Shown piece after piece: positions 38,431-48,368 of a DNA stretch of 64,000 nucleotides. Source of the DNA: Ferruginibacter sp. (lineage in GTDB: Bacteria; Bacteroidota; Bacteroidia; Chitinophagales; Chitinophagaceae); NCBI GenBank assembly GCA_013141435.1, contig JABFQZ010000019.1, forward strand, positions 62,001 to 126,000, written 5' to 3'. A program made the position numbers and the translations under genes. The notes under the pieces are model-generated. The model was not told where the DNA came from. It made no database searches and saw nothing but the letters and a program-made list of their open reading frames with translations. How positions within the stretch are numbered: position 1 is the stretch's first letter; the number at the start of each line of letters is the position of its first letter.

Positions 38431-38469
38431 AAAAATCCCCGTTCTTGGGGTAGAACGAGGATTTTTTTT
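38431..38469 (-). terminator. Terminator after the ECF sigma factor gene
   Basis: Imperfect stem AAAATCCCCGTTCT / AGAACGAGGATTTTT with a short G-rich loop, between the sigma gene stop and the GH3 start; on the minus strand it ends in a short T-run. Confidence 0.7.
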
Positions 38470-38493
38470 ATCATCAATCAATCAATATAAAGC

Positions 38494-39075
38494 CTATAAA
38501 ACAATTTGTTTTTCTACCATCATTTTTCTTAAATTTTGTAACCCATATCTCATTCTACCCAAAGATGTGTTTATACTACAATTAGTTAGTTCTGCAATTT
38601 CTTTAAAACTTAAATCAGCGTAATGCCTAAGAATAATCGTTTCTCTTTGGTCTTCTGGCAAAAAGTCAATCATGCGACGAACTTTATCCGACGTTTGTTC
38701 CGTCATAATACGAGTATCAATTCCAGTTTCCGAAAAATTTAGCACATCAAAAATATCTCTATCATCGCTAGTTTTTATTGTTGGGTTTCTTTTTACTTTT
38801 CTAAAATGATCTACACATAAGTTATGTGCTATACGTATAGCCCAAGGTAAAAATTTCCCTTCGTCGGAATACTTACCAGCCCTAATAGTATCTATAATTT
38901 TAATAAAGGTATCTTGAAAAATATCTTCGGCTAAGTATTTATCTTTTACTAATAAATAAACAGAAGTATAAATTTTGTCTTTGTATCTATCTACTAATAC
39001 AGATAGTACATTGTCATCTCCATTTACATAAAGGGATACAATTTGCTGATCAGTTTGTGGTATTTGGTTTCTCAT
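38494..39075 (-). CDS. ECF-type RNA polymerase sigma-70 factor
   Basis: A 193-residue sigma factor with only regions 2 and 4. Region 2 includes LAEDIFQDTFIKIIDTI and WAIRIAHNLCVDHFRKVKR; region 4 includes LPEDQRETIILRHYADLSFKEIAELTNCSINTSLGRMRYGLQNLRKMM (seen as a contiguous HTH). No anti-sigma gene is adjacent, which suggests a Bacteroidota housekeeping-type ECF similar to those controlling envelope or T9SS functions, but the target is unknown. A candidate promoter (TATTTTTG, 39195-39202) would give a leader of over 100 nt. Confidence 0.92.
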   Translation of the reverse strand: MRNQIPQTDQQIVSLYVNGDDNVLSVLVDRYKDKIYTSVYLLVKDKYLAEDIFQDTFIKIIDTIRAGKYSDEGKFLPWAIRIAHNLCVDHFRKVKRNPTIKTSDDRDIFDVLNFSETGIDTRIMTEQTSDKVRRMIDFLPEDQRETIILRHYADLSFKEIAELTNCSINTSLGRMRYGLQNLRKMMVEKQIVL

Positions 39076-39194
39076 TACTCTAATTTTAATTTCTTAAAAA
39101 TTTGGATTTGGTTTTATTTTTCCTAGAGATGAAAAACCTTTGGGTATCTAGTAAGGAAGCCATGTGGTTAAACAATCTGTTGGATATTGAAAAA

Positions 39195-39202
39195 CAAAAA
39201 TA
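39195..39202 (-). promoter_or_regulatory. Possible -7 element for the ECF sigma gene
   Basis: TATTTTTG on the minus strand, 120 bp upstream of the sigma ATG. A 25-codon minus-strand frame beginning ATGGCTTCC lies in the leader; it may be chance. Confidence 0.35.
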
Positions 39203-39352
39203 GAATTGATTTTTATTTATTTTTGTACGCTTTTCTATTTTTATTAAGTAGAAGTAGTTCTATAGAAAAATTACAAGCAGCAGTCGTATAATTACTATAC
39301 CAGTTGTATGGATTTTACAATTTTCCAATACATTTATACCGTAAGATTACAA

Positions 39353-39360
39353 TAACTTTG
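39353..39360 (+). promoter_or_regulatory. Bacteroidota-type -7 element for uvrA
   Basis: TAACTTTG ends 8 bp before the uvrA ATG at 39369, predicting a nearly leaderless mRNA. Confidence 0.5.
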
Positions 39361-39368
39361 TAATAATT

Positions 39369-42197
39369 ATGTTGAAAACATCAAAAAAACCGGATAGTAA
39401 AATTGCGAATGCAACTGATATTTATATACAAGGAGCAAGAGTGCATAACCTAAAAAATGTAACTGTTAGTATTCCCAGAAACAAATTGGTAGTGGTAACT
39501 GGTGTTTCGGGCTCGGGTAAATCATCGCTTACTATTGATACATTATTTGCCGAAGGGCAAAGAAGATATGCCGAAAGCTTAAGTGCATATGCCCGCCAGT
39601 TTATGCAGCGAATGAATAAACCAGATGTGGATTTTATAAAAGGACTTTGTCCAGCAATTGCAATAGAACAAAAGGTAATAACCCGTACGCCACGCAGTAC
39701 AGTAGGCAGCATGACAGAAATTTATGATTATTTACGACTACTATTTGCCCGCACCGGAAAAACTATTTCGCCAATAAGTGGTAGTGTTGTAAAAAAAGAT
39801 GATGTGCCAGATGTAATTAAAACAATAAGTAAATCAAAAAATGGCGATAAAATAATGTTGCTTGCCACTTTTAAAAGCCATGCCAATAGAGATGAAAAAG
39901 AAGAACTTAATATTTTATTGCAAAAAGGGTTTTCAAGATTATATATAGATAATGAGATAGTAAATATTGAAGATTTATTAGAAGAAAAACAAAAAAAGAA
40001 TTCAAAAAAAGAAATATTTATTTTAATAGATAGGCTACTTAAAAAAAATTTTGATGAAGATGATTTGCATAGAATAGCCGATAGTGCTGGTACTGCTTTT
40101 TATGAAGGAGAGGGAACAATGTTTGTAAAAATAAATGAAGATGCTCCAATAAAATTTAGCAATAAATTTGAATTAGATGACATTTTGTTTGAAGAACCTG
40201 TACCCAATTTATTTTCATTTAACAACCCATTTGGTGCATGCCCTATGTGCGAAGGTTTTTCGCAAATACTGGGGTTAGATAAAGATTTGATTATACCAGA
40301 TAAAAGATTGAGCTTATTTGAGGGTGCAGTAGCTTGCTGGAAAGGAGAAAAATTAAGCTCATGGAAAGATGCATTTATAAAAGCCGCAAAGCAATTCGAT
40401 TTTCCGATGCACAAACCTATTATGGATTTATCAACTGAACAATTAAATCAACTTTGGCAAGGCAATGAATATGTAGAAGGGATAAATGCTTTTTTTAAAG
40501 AAGTAGAACAAAATTTATATAAAGTACAATACAGAGTTTTGCAGAGTAGATTTAGAGGAAAAACAGCTTGTACATCATGCAATGGATACCGCTTGCGAAA
40601 AGAGGCATTGTATGTACAAGTAGCTGGTAAGCATATTGGGCAATTGTGCGAACTACCAGTAAAAGACTTGCAAGCTTGGTTTGAAAAACTACAAATAAGT
40701 GCATATGATGAGCAAGTAGCTAAAAGAATATTGATAGAAATAAAACATAGGTTAAAAACATTGATAGATGTAGGACTTGGGTATCTTACTTTAAATCGTT
40801 TAGCCAATTCGTTGAGTGGAGGCGAAAGCCAGCGCATACAACTTACACGTAGCCTTGGTAGTAACCTTACCAACTCTTTGTATATTTTAGATGAGCCATC
40901 TATTGGCTTACATAGTAGAGATACGCAAAATTTAATTATCGTTTTGAAAGAGTTAAGAGACCTAGGAAATACTGTAGTAGTAGTAGAACATGATGAAATG
41001 ATGATGAGAGAAGCTGATCATATTATTGATATGGGACCACTAGCAAGCCATTTGGGTGGTGAAGTAATTGCTGTAGGAAATTCCGATGAATTAATTGCAA
41101 ACGAAAAAAGTTTAACTGGAAAATACCTTAGCAGAAAACTAACAATTGATGCCCCAAAAAATACACGTAAGTGGAATAGAAGTATAAAAATAGAAGGCGC
41201 AAAACAAAACAATTTAAAAGATATTGAGGTAGAGTTTCCATTAAATATTTTATGTGCAGTAAGTGGTGTAAGCGGTAGCGGAAAAACAACTTTGGTAAAA
41301 CAAATATTATACCCTGCATTGCAAAAAATAAAAAGCGAAGCATCTGATAAACCTGGATTATACAGAAAAATAAGTGGAGATATAGATTACATAAGTAGTA
41401 TAGAAATGGTAGATCAAAACCCTATTGGCAAAAGTAGTAGGAGCAACCCCGTTACTTATATAAAAGCATATGATGAAATTAGAGAACTTTATGCAAACCA
41501 ACCACTTTCAAAAATTAGAGGTTTTATGCCAAAACATTTTTCGTTTAATGTAGATGCAGGCAGGTGCGATGCATGCAAAGGCGAAGGCGAACAATTGGTG
41601 GAAATGCAATTTTTAGCAGATGTACATCTTGTATGTGATGTGTGCAATGGCAAGCGATTTAAAGATGAAGTACTAGAAGTAAAGTACAAAGAAAAAAGTA
41701 TTCATGATGTATTAGAAATGAGTGTAGATGAAGCCGTAGCTTTTTTTGATTTTGATAAAGAGATAGTTAAAGGTAAAAAAAAATCAGATGCTGATGATGT
41801 AGCAAAAAAAATACAACCATTAAGCGATGTAGGATTGGGTTATGTAAAATTGGGTCAATCGTCGAACACATTAAGTGGTGGCGAAGCCCAGCGTGTAAAA
41901 CTAGCATCGTTTTTAGGCAAAGGAAAAGCTCAAGGGCATATTTTATTCATTTTTGATGAACCCACAACTGGACTTCATTTTCATGATATAAAAAAATTAC
42001 TTACATCTTTTAATGCCCTAGTAGAGCAAGGGCATTCTATTATTGTTATAGAACATAATACCGATGTAATAAAAAGTTGTGATTGGGTTATAGACCTTGG
42101 GCCCGAAGCTGGAGACAAAGGCGGCAACTTGGTTTTTGCTGGCAAACCAATGGATATGAAGAAAGCAAAAGATAGTTATACAGGAAGGTTTTTATGA
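39369..42197 (+). CDS. uvrA: Excinuclease ABC subunit A
   Basis: A 942-residue double ABC ATPase that scans DNA for damage with UvrB in nucleotide excision repair. Visible are Walker [11 protein letters not shown] near 45, signature [10 protein letters not shown], a second Walker [11 protein letters not shown] and signature [10 protein letters not shown], and the zinc modules CPMC near 291 with CTSC near 401, and CDAC near 733 with CDVC. The extra N-terminal CxxC of E. coli UvrA is replaced by SPISGS, as in the divergent UvrA type seen in Bacteroidota, which often carry two uvrA genes. Which of the two this is cannot be decided here. Confidence 0.93.
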   Translation: MLKTSKKPDSKIANATDIYIQGARVHNLKNVTVSIPRNKLVVVTGVSGSGKSSLTIDTLFAEGQRRYAESLSAYARQFMQRMNKPDVDFIKGLCPAIAIEQKVITRTPRSTVGSMTEIYDYLRLLFARTGKTISPISGSVVKKDDVPDVIKTISKSKNGDKIMLLATFKSHANRDEKEELNILLQKGFSRLYIDNEIVNIEDLLEEKQKKNSKKEIFILIDRLLKKNFDEDDLHRIADSAGTAFYEGEGTMFVKINEDAPIKFSNKFELDDILFEEPVPNLFSFNNPFGACPMCEGFSQILGLDKDLIIPDKRLSLFEGAVACWKGEKLSSWKDAFIKAAKQFDFPMHKPIMDLSTEQLNQLWQGNEYVEGINAFFKEVEQNLYKVQYRVLQSRFRGKTACTSCNGYRLRKEALYVQVAGKHIGQLCELPVKDLQAWFEKLQISAYDEQVAKRILIEIKHRLKTLIDVGLGYLTLNRLANSLSGGESQRIQLTRSLGSNLTNSLYILDEPSIGLHSRDTQNLIIVLKELRDLGNTVVVVEHDEMMMREADHIIDMGPLASHLGGEVIAVGNSDELIANEKSLTGKYLSRKLTIDAPKNTRKWNRSIKIEGAKQNNLKDIEVEFPLNILCAVSGVSGSGKTTLVKQILYPALQKIKSEASDKPGLYRKISGDIDYISSIEMVDQNPIGKSSRSNPVTYIKAYDEIRELYANQPLSKIRGFMPKHFSFNVDAGRCDACKGEGEQLVEMQFLADVHLVCDVCNGKRFKDEVLEVKYKEKSIHDVLEMSVDEAVAFFDFDKEIVKGKKKSDADDVAKKIQPLSDVGLGYVKLGQSSNTLSGGEAQRVKLASFLGKGKAQGHILFIFDEPTTGLHFHDIKKLLTSFNALVEQGHSIIVIEHNTDVIKSCDWVIDLGPEAGDKGGNLVFAGKPMDMKKAKDSYTGRFL

Positions 42198-42248
42198 ACA
42201 GTTTAGGATGCTAGCTAAACTTCATTTCGAGCAATTATTAAAATTTAG

Positions 42249-42325
42249 AATGGTTATACCAATATAGAATTAGTTTTCTCTAATTCGACGATAGAAGAAT
42301 TAGACCATTACTGATGAAAATCAGT
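42249..42325. repeat. Short structured intergenic segment with three GAATTAG arms
   Basis: AATGGT and ACCATT enclose GAATTAG, CTAATTC and a further GAATTAG; then ACTGAT-GAAA-ATCAGT forms a small hairpin. It lies between the convergent uvrA and M23 genes. It may act as a weak terminator, though no T-run follows either stem. Confidence 0.35.
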
Positions 42326-42326
42326 A

Positions 42327-43298
42327 TTAATCAAAACTCTTAGCACTACCAACAGCGGCTATTTTTAAAACCCTATCATACTCTTCGGCATTAAGGTCGT
42401 TGTAAAAAAAGTACACAGGATCCACTGGCACCGTATTTACATGCACTTCGTAATGGCAATGTGGCCCAGTACTTGCGCCAGTAGTGCCTACCCAGCCTAT
42501 TATTTCGCCTCTTTTTACTTTAGCACCTACACTTGTTTTTATACGCACCATGTGCATATACACTGTTTCGTAGCCATAACCATGGTTTATAATTACATGG
42601 TTACCAGCACCACCACCAGCGCCAGCTGTACTTACTTGCCCATTTCCAGTAGCATATATTGGTGTGCCTTGAGGTGCTGTAAAATCTAAACCATTGTGCA
42701 TTTTTGCAATACCATATATTGGGTGTATTCTAAACCCAAAGCCACTAGCTATTTTGGTAAGTTCTTTATTGCTTACAGGTTGTATTGCAGGTATGCTTGC
42801 CAATTTTTCATCTTGATTTGCAATAAGTTTTTCAATGCCAATATAGCTACCCATTTGGTATTTTACTCTGGCTTCCAAATTATTTAATTGGGCAGCAATA
42901 TCATTTCCAAGAGCTTCATCGTTCAATACATTTATTTTATCAAAATCTTTTTGCTTTTGTATAAGTTTAGCTCTAGCACTATCTGGCAAAGGGTTTTGTT
43001 CAAATATTGAGCGATAAACTTCATTATCTCTTTTTTCTAAAGTTACTATCTGTTCCTCTATACTTCCAATTTTTGTTTTAAGAATTTTATAATTTTCCCG
43101 CATCAATTCATACTTTCTATTACTTTCCAAATCGGTAGGTTTTGGTATAAACTTGTTGTACAAAAATATTACCAGTCCCGAGCTTACTATTAAAGCACAT
43201 AAAAAACCAAAAAAACGCAAAAGTGTTACCCTAAGTGGTGTAGTAAGTTTTTCGTACCTAAGTGTGTTGGTGTTATAAAAATATTTTATTTTTTTCAT
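42327..43298 (-). CDS. M23 family (LytM) peptidoglycan endopeptidase
   Basis: A 323-residue membrane-anchored protein: a cytoplasmic N-terminal tail, one transmembrane helix (residues about 28-50), a coiled coil (residues about 60-135) and a C-terminal M23 domain. Zinc ligands are visible in HNGLDF, HMHMV-like YMHMVR and GPHCHYEVH; GFRIHPIYG precedes them. Such proteins cut peptide cross-links or act as activators of amidases during cell wall growth. A perfect palindrome GCTTAATTAAGC at 43301-43312 lies just upstream of the ATG. Confidence 0.92.
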   Translation of the reverse strand: MKKIKYFYNTNTLRYEKLTTPLRVTLLRFFGFLCALIVSSGLVIFLYNKFIPKPTDLESNRKYELMRENYKILKTKIGSIEEQIVTLEKRDNEVYRSIFEQNPLPDSARAKLIQKQKDFDKINVLNDEALGNDIAAQLNNLEARVKYQMGSYIGIEKLIANQDEKLASIPAIQPVSNKELTKIASGFGFRIHPIYGIAKMHNGLDFTAPQGTPIYATGNGQVSTAGAGGGAGNHVIINHGYGYETVYMHMVRIKTSVGAKVKRGEIIGWVGTTGASTGPHCHYEVHVNTVPVDPVYFFYNDLNAEEYDRVLKIAAVGSAKSFD

Positions 43299-43329
43299 GT
43301 GCTTAATTAAGCAATATTTTTAAAAAAAA

Positions 43330-43440
43330 TTGTGGCATGCCCCAAGCTATCGCAAGGGTCGGGCTTTACGCTACAATCTTTTTTTGCCCAAAGACAGCAA
43401 AAAAAGGATTTTCGCTACAATCCCTCATGCAAAGCGTCGC
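43330..43440 (-). repeat. Dispersed intergenic repeat, copy R4 (inverted)
   Basis: Read on the minus strand it gives GAGGGATTGTAGCG, AAAATCCTTTTTTTGC, a TGTCTTTGG loop, GCAAAAAAAGATTGTAGCG and TAAAGCCCGACCCTTGCG. This matches the order of the plus-strand copies, but lies between two divergent genes (M23 and alaS). Confidence 0.65.
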
Positions 43441-43459
43441 ATTTATAGTACTAAAAAGC

Positions 43460-43467
43460 TATTTTTG
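43460..43467 (+). promoter_or_regulatory. Bacteroidota-type -7 element for alaS
   Basis: TATTTTTG, 58 bp upstream of the ATG; predicted leader of about 50 nt. Confidence 0.4.
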
Positions 43468-43525
43468 CAACTTTACAAATATACTCACATAAGTAACAAA
43501 ATAAAACAATACTAATTCAAAATAA

Positions 43526-46171
43526 ATGAACAATATAAACACAACAAATCAACTTAGCTCCAGTAAAATACGACAACAGTTTTTAGATTTTTTTAAAAGC
43601 AAACAACATACCATCGTTTCATCGGCCCCAATAGTTGTAAAAAACGACCCTACATTATTATTTACAAATGCTGGTATGAACCAGTTTAAAGATTTTTTTC
43701 TTGGAAACAAACAAACAACCAATAAGCGAATTGTAGATACCCAAAAATGCTTACGAGTAAGTGGCAAGCACAACGATTTAGAAGAAGTAGGTGTAGATAC
43801 CTACCACCATACAATGTTTGAAATGCTTGGCAATTGGAGCTTTGGCGATTATTTTAAAAAAGAAGCAATAGCTTGGAGTTGGGAGCTACTTACCGAAGTG
43901 TATAAAATACCAAAAGAAAATTTGTATGTAACAATATTTGAAGGCGACCAAAAAGAAGGCTTACCAAAAGATGAAGAAGCATACAACGAATGGAAAAAAT
44001 ATGTGCAAGAAGACCATATTTTGCAAGGCAATAAAAAAGATAATTTTTGGGAAATGGGCGATACTGGGCCATGCGGCCCTTGTACAGAAATACATGCCGA
44101 TACCAGAACCGCAGAAGAAAAAGCTTTAGAAAGCGGAGCTACTTTGGTAAACAATGATCACCCACAGGTTATAGAAATTTGGAATAATGTATTTATTCAA
44201 TTTAACCGAAAAAAAGATGGAAGCCTTGAACCATTGCCAGCCAGCCATGTAGATACTGGTATGGGTTTTGAAAGATTAGTGAGGGTTTTGCAAAACAAAA
44301 CCAGTAATTACGATACCGATGTTTTTGCAGAAACAATTACTACCACAGAAAAAATTACTAGTAAAAAATATAGCTATGGTGATGATAAAGAAAGTATAGC
44401 ATTTAGGGTTTTAGCTGATCATATAAGAGCCATAAGTTTTACAATTGCAGATGGACAATTACCTTCTAACACTGGAGCAGGCTATGTTATACGCCGAATA
44501 TTACGCAGAGCTGTACGTTATTATTATTCGTATTTAGATTATAAGCAACCATTAATGTATCAATTACTGCCAGTTATTGCTGAGCAGTTTGCAGCTGTTT
44601 TTCCAGAATTAAAAGCACAGCAAGATTTTGTAGCTAAAGTAATAAAAGAAGAAGAAGAAGCTTTTTTAAGAACTCTAGAAAAAGGATTAAAAAAAATAGA
44701 TGAATTGATAAAAGCATCAAAAACAGCTGGTGTTATAAATGGAGATGCGGCATTTGAATTATTAGATACTTTTGGTTTTCCTATAGATTTAACCACACTT
44801 ATAGCGCAAGAAAATAATTTAACTGTAGATGAAGTTGGTTTTAGCAAAGCATTAGCAGAGCAAAAAAATCGTAGCCGTGCTGCCACAGCAATGGATACCG
44901 AAGATTGGCAAATAGTAAACGAAGGCAATGTAAACTTTGTAGGCTATGAAAGCTTAGAAACAAAAACTAAAATTTTGCGCTACCGAAAAGTTTCGGGTAA
45001 AGGAAAAGAGTTGTATCAAATTGTTTTAGAGCAAACGCCATTTTATGCCGAAAGTGGTGGGCAAGTGGGCGACAAAGGCTTGCTAATAATTGGCAGCTTG
45101 CAGCTTGCAATAATTGATACAAAAAAGGAAAATGATTTAATTATACATTTTGCAGAAACAATACCAACCGATATTACTGGCGAAATAATTGCAAAAGTAG
45201 ATGCCAGTAAAAGACAAAAAACAAATATACACCATAGCGTTACACACCTTATGCATGCTGCATTACGCAATGTATTAGGTACACATGTGGCACAAAAAGG
45301 TAGTTTAGTAAACGATGAATACTTACGTTTTGATTTTAGCCATTTTGCAAAAATGACAAACAAAGAAATAGCACAAGTAGAAAAAATAGTAAACCAAAAA
45401 ATACGTGAAAATATACCTGTAGTTATAAAAAACATGAGTAAAGACGATGCTATGAAAACAGGAGCAATGGCATTGTTTGGCGAAAAATATGGCGATACTG
45501 TAAGAGTTGTAACCATCGACCCAAATTATTCTATTGAACTTTGCGGAGGCACACATGTGGGCAATACAGGAGAAATTGGCTTTTTTAAAATACGCTCCGA
45601 AAGTGCGGTAGCTGCTGGCGTACGCAGAATAGAGGCTGTAAGTGGCACGGCTGCTGAAGCATTAATTAATACAACATTTGAAGATATAGACAATGTAAAA
45701 ACATTACTTAAAAACCCGAAAGAATTATGCAAGGCAATAGAAACATTGCAATCCGAAAACACATCTTTACAAAAAAGAGTAGAAGCTTTAGAAGCAAGGC
45801 AATTGGTAGGCATTAGAAATGAATTATTAACTAAAGATGAAATAATAAACGAAATAACATTTGTAGGAGAAATTATTGAAGTGCCAAATGCCGATTCGTT
45901 AAAAAAACTATGTGTAGATTTAAAAAATAATTTACACAACCATTTAATAGTTTTGTGTGCAAATGTAGGTGGTAAGGCACATGTAGCCATTAGTATAAGC
46001 GATACTGTTGTTGTTGCTAAAAATCTTGATGCTGCCAAAATGATAAAAGAAACCGTAAGCAGTATAATACAAGGCGGTGGTGGAGGGCAAAAGAATTTAG
46101 CTACAGCTGGCGGACAAAATGTGAAGGAGTTAGAAAATGTAATTTTGGCTATTAAAAATATGCTTGTGTAG
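43526..46171 (+). CDS. alaS: Alanyl-tRNA synthetase
   Basis: An 881-residue class II synthetase of normal length. The catalytic domain starts with IRQQFLDFFKSKQHTIVSSAP, with motif 2/3 landmarks LFTNAGMNQFKDFFLG, CLRVSGKHNDLEEVG and GMGFERL. The editing domain has the zinc-like HHSVTHLMHAALR and CGGTHVGNTGEIG. The C-terminal oligomerisation domain ends with QGGGGGQKNLATAGG. It charges tRNA-Ala and hydrolyses mischarged Ser/Gly-tRNA-Ala. Confidence 0.97.
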   Translation: MNNINTTNQLSSSKIRQQFLDFFKSKQHTIVSSAPIVVKNDPTLLFTNAGMNQFKDFFLGNKQTTNKRIVDTQKCLRVSGKHNDLEEVGVDTYHHTMFEMLGNWSFGDYFKKEAIAWSWELLTEVYKIPKENLYVTIFEGDQKEGLPKDEEAYNEWKKYVQEDHILQGNKKDNFWEMGDTGPCGPCTEIHADTRTAEEKALESGATLVNNDHPQVIEIWNNVFIQFNRKKDGSLEPLPASHVDTGMGFERLVRVLQNKTSNYDTDVFAETITTTEKITSKKYSYGDDKESIAFRVLADHIRAISFTIADGQLPSNTGAGYVIRRILRRAVRYYYSYLDYKQPLMYQLLPVIAEQFAAVFPELKAQQDFVAKVIKEEEEAFLRTLEKGLKKIDELIKASKTAGVINGDAAFELLDTFGFPIDLTTLIAQENNLTVDEVGFSKALAEQKNRSRAATAMDTEDWQIVNEGNVNFVGYESLETKTKILRYRKVSGKGKELYQIVLEQTPFYAESGGQVGDKGLLIIGSLQLAIIDTKKENDLIIHFAETIPTDITGEIIAKVDASKRQKTNIHHSVTHLMHAALRNVLGTHVAQKGSLVNDEYLRFDFSHFAKMTNKEIAQVEKIVNQKIRENIPVVIKNMSKDDAMKTGAMALFGEKYGDTVRVVTIDPNYSIELCGGTHVGNTGEIGFFKIRSESAVAAGVRRIEAVSGTAAEALINTTFEDIDNVKTLLKNPKELCKAIETLQSENTSLQKRVEALEARQLVGIRNELLTKDEIINEITFVGEIIEVPNADSLKKLCVDLKNNLHNHLIVLCANVGGKAHVAISISDTVVVAKNLDAAKMIKETVSSIIQGGGGGQKNLATAGGQNVKELENVILAIKNMLV

Positions 46172-46244
46172 TTTCACATAGCGAAACAGCGATCATAGCG
46201 AACACTACCATTGTATTAATACCAGATAATAACAGCTGAAAAAA

Positions 46245-46345
46245 GGTTTATTGCTGAAGGGCTGCGGGATAGAAGTGGAAATACTTTTTTTGAGGTACGA
46301 AAAAAAAGATTGCAACAAATAGCCCGAGCAAATGCTCGGGCTATT
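46245..46345 (+). repeat. Dispersed intergenic repeat, copy R3, ending in a GC-rich hairpin
   Basis: GGTTTATTGCTGAAGGGCTG, GGGATAGAAGTGGAAATAC, TTTTTTTGAGGTACG, AAAAAAAAGATTGCAACA, then AGCCCGAGC-AAAT-GCTCGGGCT at 46321-46342, a perfect 9-bp stem followed by ATTTGTTTT. The last hairpin may serve as terminator for alaS and, on the other strand, for acs. Confidence 0.75.
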
Positions 46346-46370
46346 TGTTTTGCCCACAACATCTAAAAAA

Positions 46371-48308
46371 CTACACTCTCCCTTTGCTTATTTCGGCAAC
46401 CACATCTGGGTCTAACAAAGTTGTAGTATCGCCAAGGTTTTCAGTTTCGCCTTCGGCAATTTTTCTAAGTATGCGGCGCATAATTTTTCCGCTACGGGTT
46501 TTGGGTAAGCCACTTACAAATTGTATTTTATCGGGCTTGGCTATGGCACCTATTATTTTTGCCACAGTCAAACTTATATCTTGCCTTCGCTGGTTTTCAT
46601 CGCCATGGTGGCCGTTGTATATTACAAATGCATAAATGCCTTGCCCTTTAATGTCGTGCGGATAGCCAACTACAGCACTTTCTACAACACCTGTGTGCAT
46701 ATTAATTGCATTTTCTACTTCGGCTGTACCTATTCTATGACCACTAATATTTAGTACATCATCAACCCTTCCAGTTATTCTAAAGTTGCCTTCTGCATCT
46801 TTCATTGCTCCATCACCTGTAAAATATAAGTTTGGGTAGGTAGCAAAATAATTTAACCTGCATCTTTCATGGTCGCCCCAAGTAGTTCGCAATATGCCTG
46901 GCCATGGGGCTTTTATACAAAGATTTCCTTTTATCATTCCTTGGTCGTCTAACTTAGTTACTTCGTCTCCCTTTTCATCTACAATAATTGGTTGCACACC
47001 AGGCATTGGCAGTGTAGCCCAACTTGGCTTTGAGGGGGTAATACCTGCAAGGTTTGCAATAAGAGTTCCACCTGTTTCTGTCTGCCACCAAGTATCAATA
47101 ATGGGGCATTTATTTTTTCCAATATTATCATCATACCAATGCCATGCTTCTTCATTTATAGGTTCTCCTACTGTACCCAATGTTTTTAAAGATGATAAAT
47201 TTTTCCCCAATAAAGGTGCATCGCCAAAACTCATCAAACTCCTAAGAGCAGTTGGGGCGGTGTATAAAATATTTACTTGGTGCTTATCTATAATATCCCA
47301 AAAGCGCCCAGCATTAGGGAAGGTTGGAATACCCTCAAACATAAGACTAGTACCGCCTGCAGCCAATGGTCCATACACAATATAACTATGCCCGGTTATC
47401 CAACCTATATCTGCTGTGCAAAAATGTATATCGCCTTGGTTGTAATTAAGCATGTTTACAAAAGTGTATGTGGTCCAAATCATATACCCTGCACAAGTAT
47501 GCACTACACCTTTTGGCTTACCCGTACTACCGCTTGTATATAAAATAAAAAGCGGATCTTCTGCATCCATTTCCTCGGCAGGAAAACTTACTACTCCATT
47601 TTTTTCTACTTGGTCTTCGGCAATATCCATTTCATCTTCCCACCACACATCTCTGCCTTTTATCATACTTACAGATGTTCTTGTTCTTGTATAAACAATA
47701 ACTTTTTTTATAGTTTTATTTCCTACAAGTGCATTATCTATTACATCTTTTAAAGGGATAATTTTATCGCCTCTATACGAGCCATCACATGTAATAATAA
47801 AATCAGCATTGGCATCATCCAATCTATCAGCAATACTTTGTGCACTAAAGCCACCAAAAATTACAGAGTGTATAGCACCAATTCTTGCACAGCCAAGCAC
47901 AGCATAGGTTAGCTCAGGCACCATACCCATATATATGCATACCCGATCGCCTTTTTTTACACCATTATTTTTTAGCATTTGGGCTACTTGGCACACACGT
48001 TTGTGAAGGCGTGCATAGGTAACAACTCTTGTTCTTTCATCGGGGTTGTTGGGCTCCCAAATTATTGCTGGCTTATCACTAAATTTTTCTAAATGTCTAT
48101 CAATACAATTTTCAGTAATGTTTAATTTGGCTCCTGCAAACCATTCAACTTTTGGCTCCGAAAAATTCCAATCCAAAACCTTGTCCCACTTTTTGCGCCA
48201 ATAAAAATTATCGGCCACATTTGCCCAAAATGCTTCGGGGTTATCAGTTGCGTTTTTATAATCTTCATAATATTGTTCTAGCGAATTAATTTTGAATGGG
48301 TATGACAT
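46371..48308 (-). CDS. acs: Acetyl-CoA synthetase
   Basis: A 645-residue adenylate-forming enzyme that converts acetate, ATP and CoA to acetyl-CoA. Motifs are FILYTSGSTGKPKGVVHTC (P-loop), TWWQTETGG, FRITGRVDDVLNISGHRIGT (hinge) and the C-terminal LPKTRSGKIMRRILRKI containing the lysine that is acetylated in regulated enzymes. Length and both termini are complete. It is divergent from the orphan zinc-ribbon HTH gene, with 117 bp between, and faces away from the transporter and sensor genes that likely feed and control it. Confidence 0.95.
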   Translation of the reverse strand: MSYPFKINSLEQYYEDYKNATDNPEAFWANVADNFYWRKKWDKVLDWNFSEPKVEWFAGAKLNITENCIDRHLEKFSDKPAIIWEPNNPDERTRVVTYARLHKRVCQVAQMLKNNGVKKGDRVCIYMGMVPELTYAVLGCARIGAIHSVIFGGFSAQSIADRLDDANADFIITCDGSYRGDKIIPLKDVIDNALVGNKTIKKVIVYTRTRTSVSMIKGRDVWWEDEMDIAEDQVEKNGVVSFPAEEMDAEDPLFILYTSGSTGKPKGVVHTCAGYMIWTTYTFVNMLNYNQGDIHFCTADIGWITGHSYIVYGPLAAGGTSLMFEGIPTFPNAGRFWDIIDKHQVNILYTAPTALRSLMSFGDAPLLGKNLSSLKTLGTVGEPINEEAWHWYDDNIGKNKCPIIDTWWQTETGGTLIANLAGITPSKPSWATLPMPGVQPIIVDEKGDEVTKLDDQGMIKGNLCIKAPWPGILRTTWGDHERCRLNYFATYPNLYFTGDGAMKDAEGNFRITGRVDDVLNISGHRIGTAEVENAINMHTGVVESAVVGYPHDIKGQGIYAFVIYNGHHGDENQRRQDISLTVAKIIGAIAKPDKIQFVSGLPKTRSGKIMRRILRKIAEGETENLGDTTTLLDPDVVAEISKGRV

Positions 48309-48368
48309 AGAAAGTCTTTTTTTTATTTAATAAAATTAGGAAACAATTAGATTTAGAAAATAAAAATG

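Noticed and set aside
43330-43515. 61-codon plus-strand frame
   Set aside because: It is a translation of repeat copy R4 and its flank.
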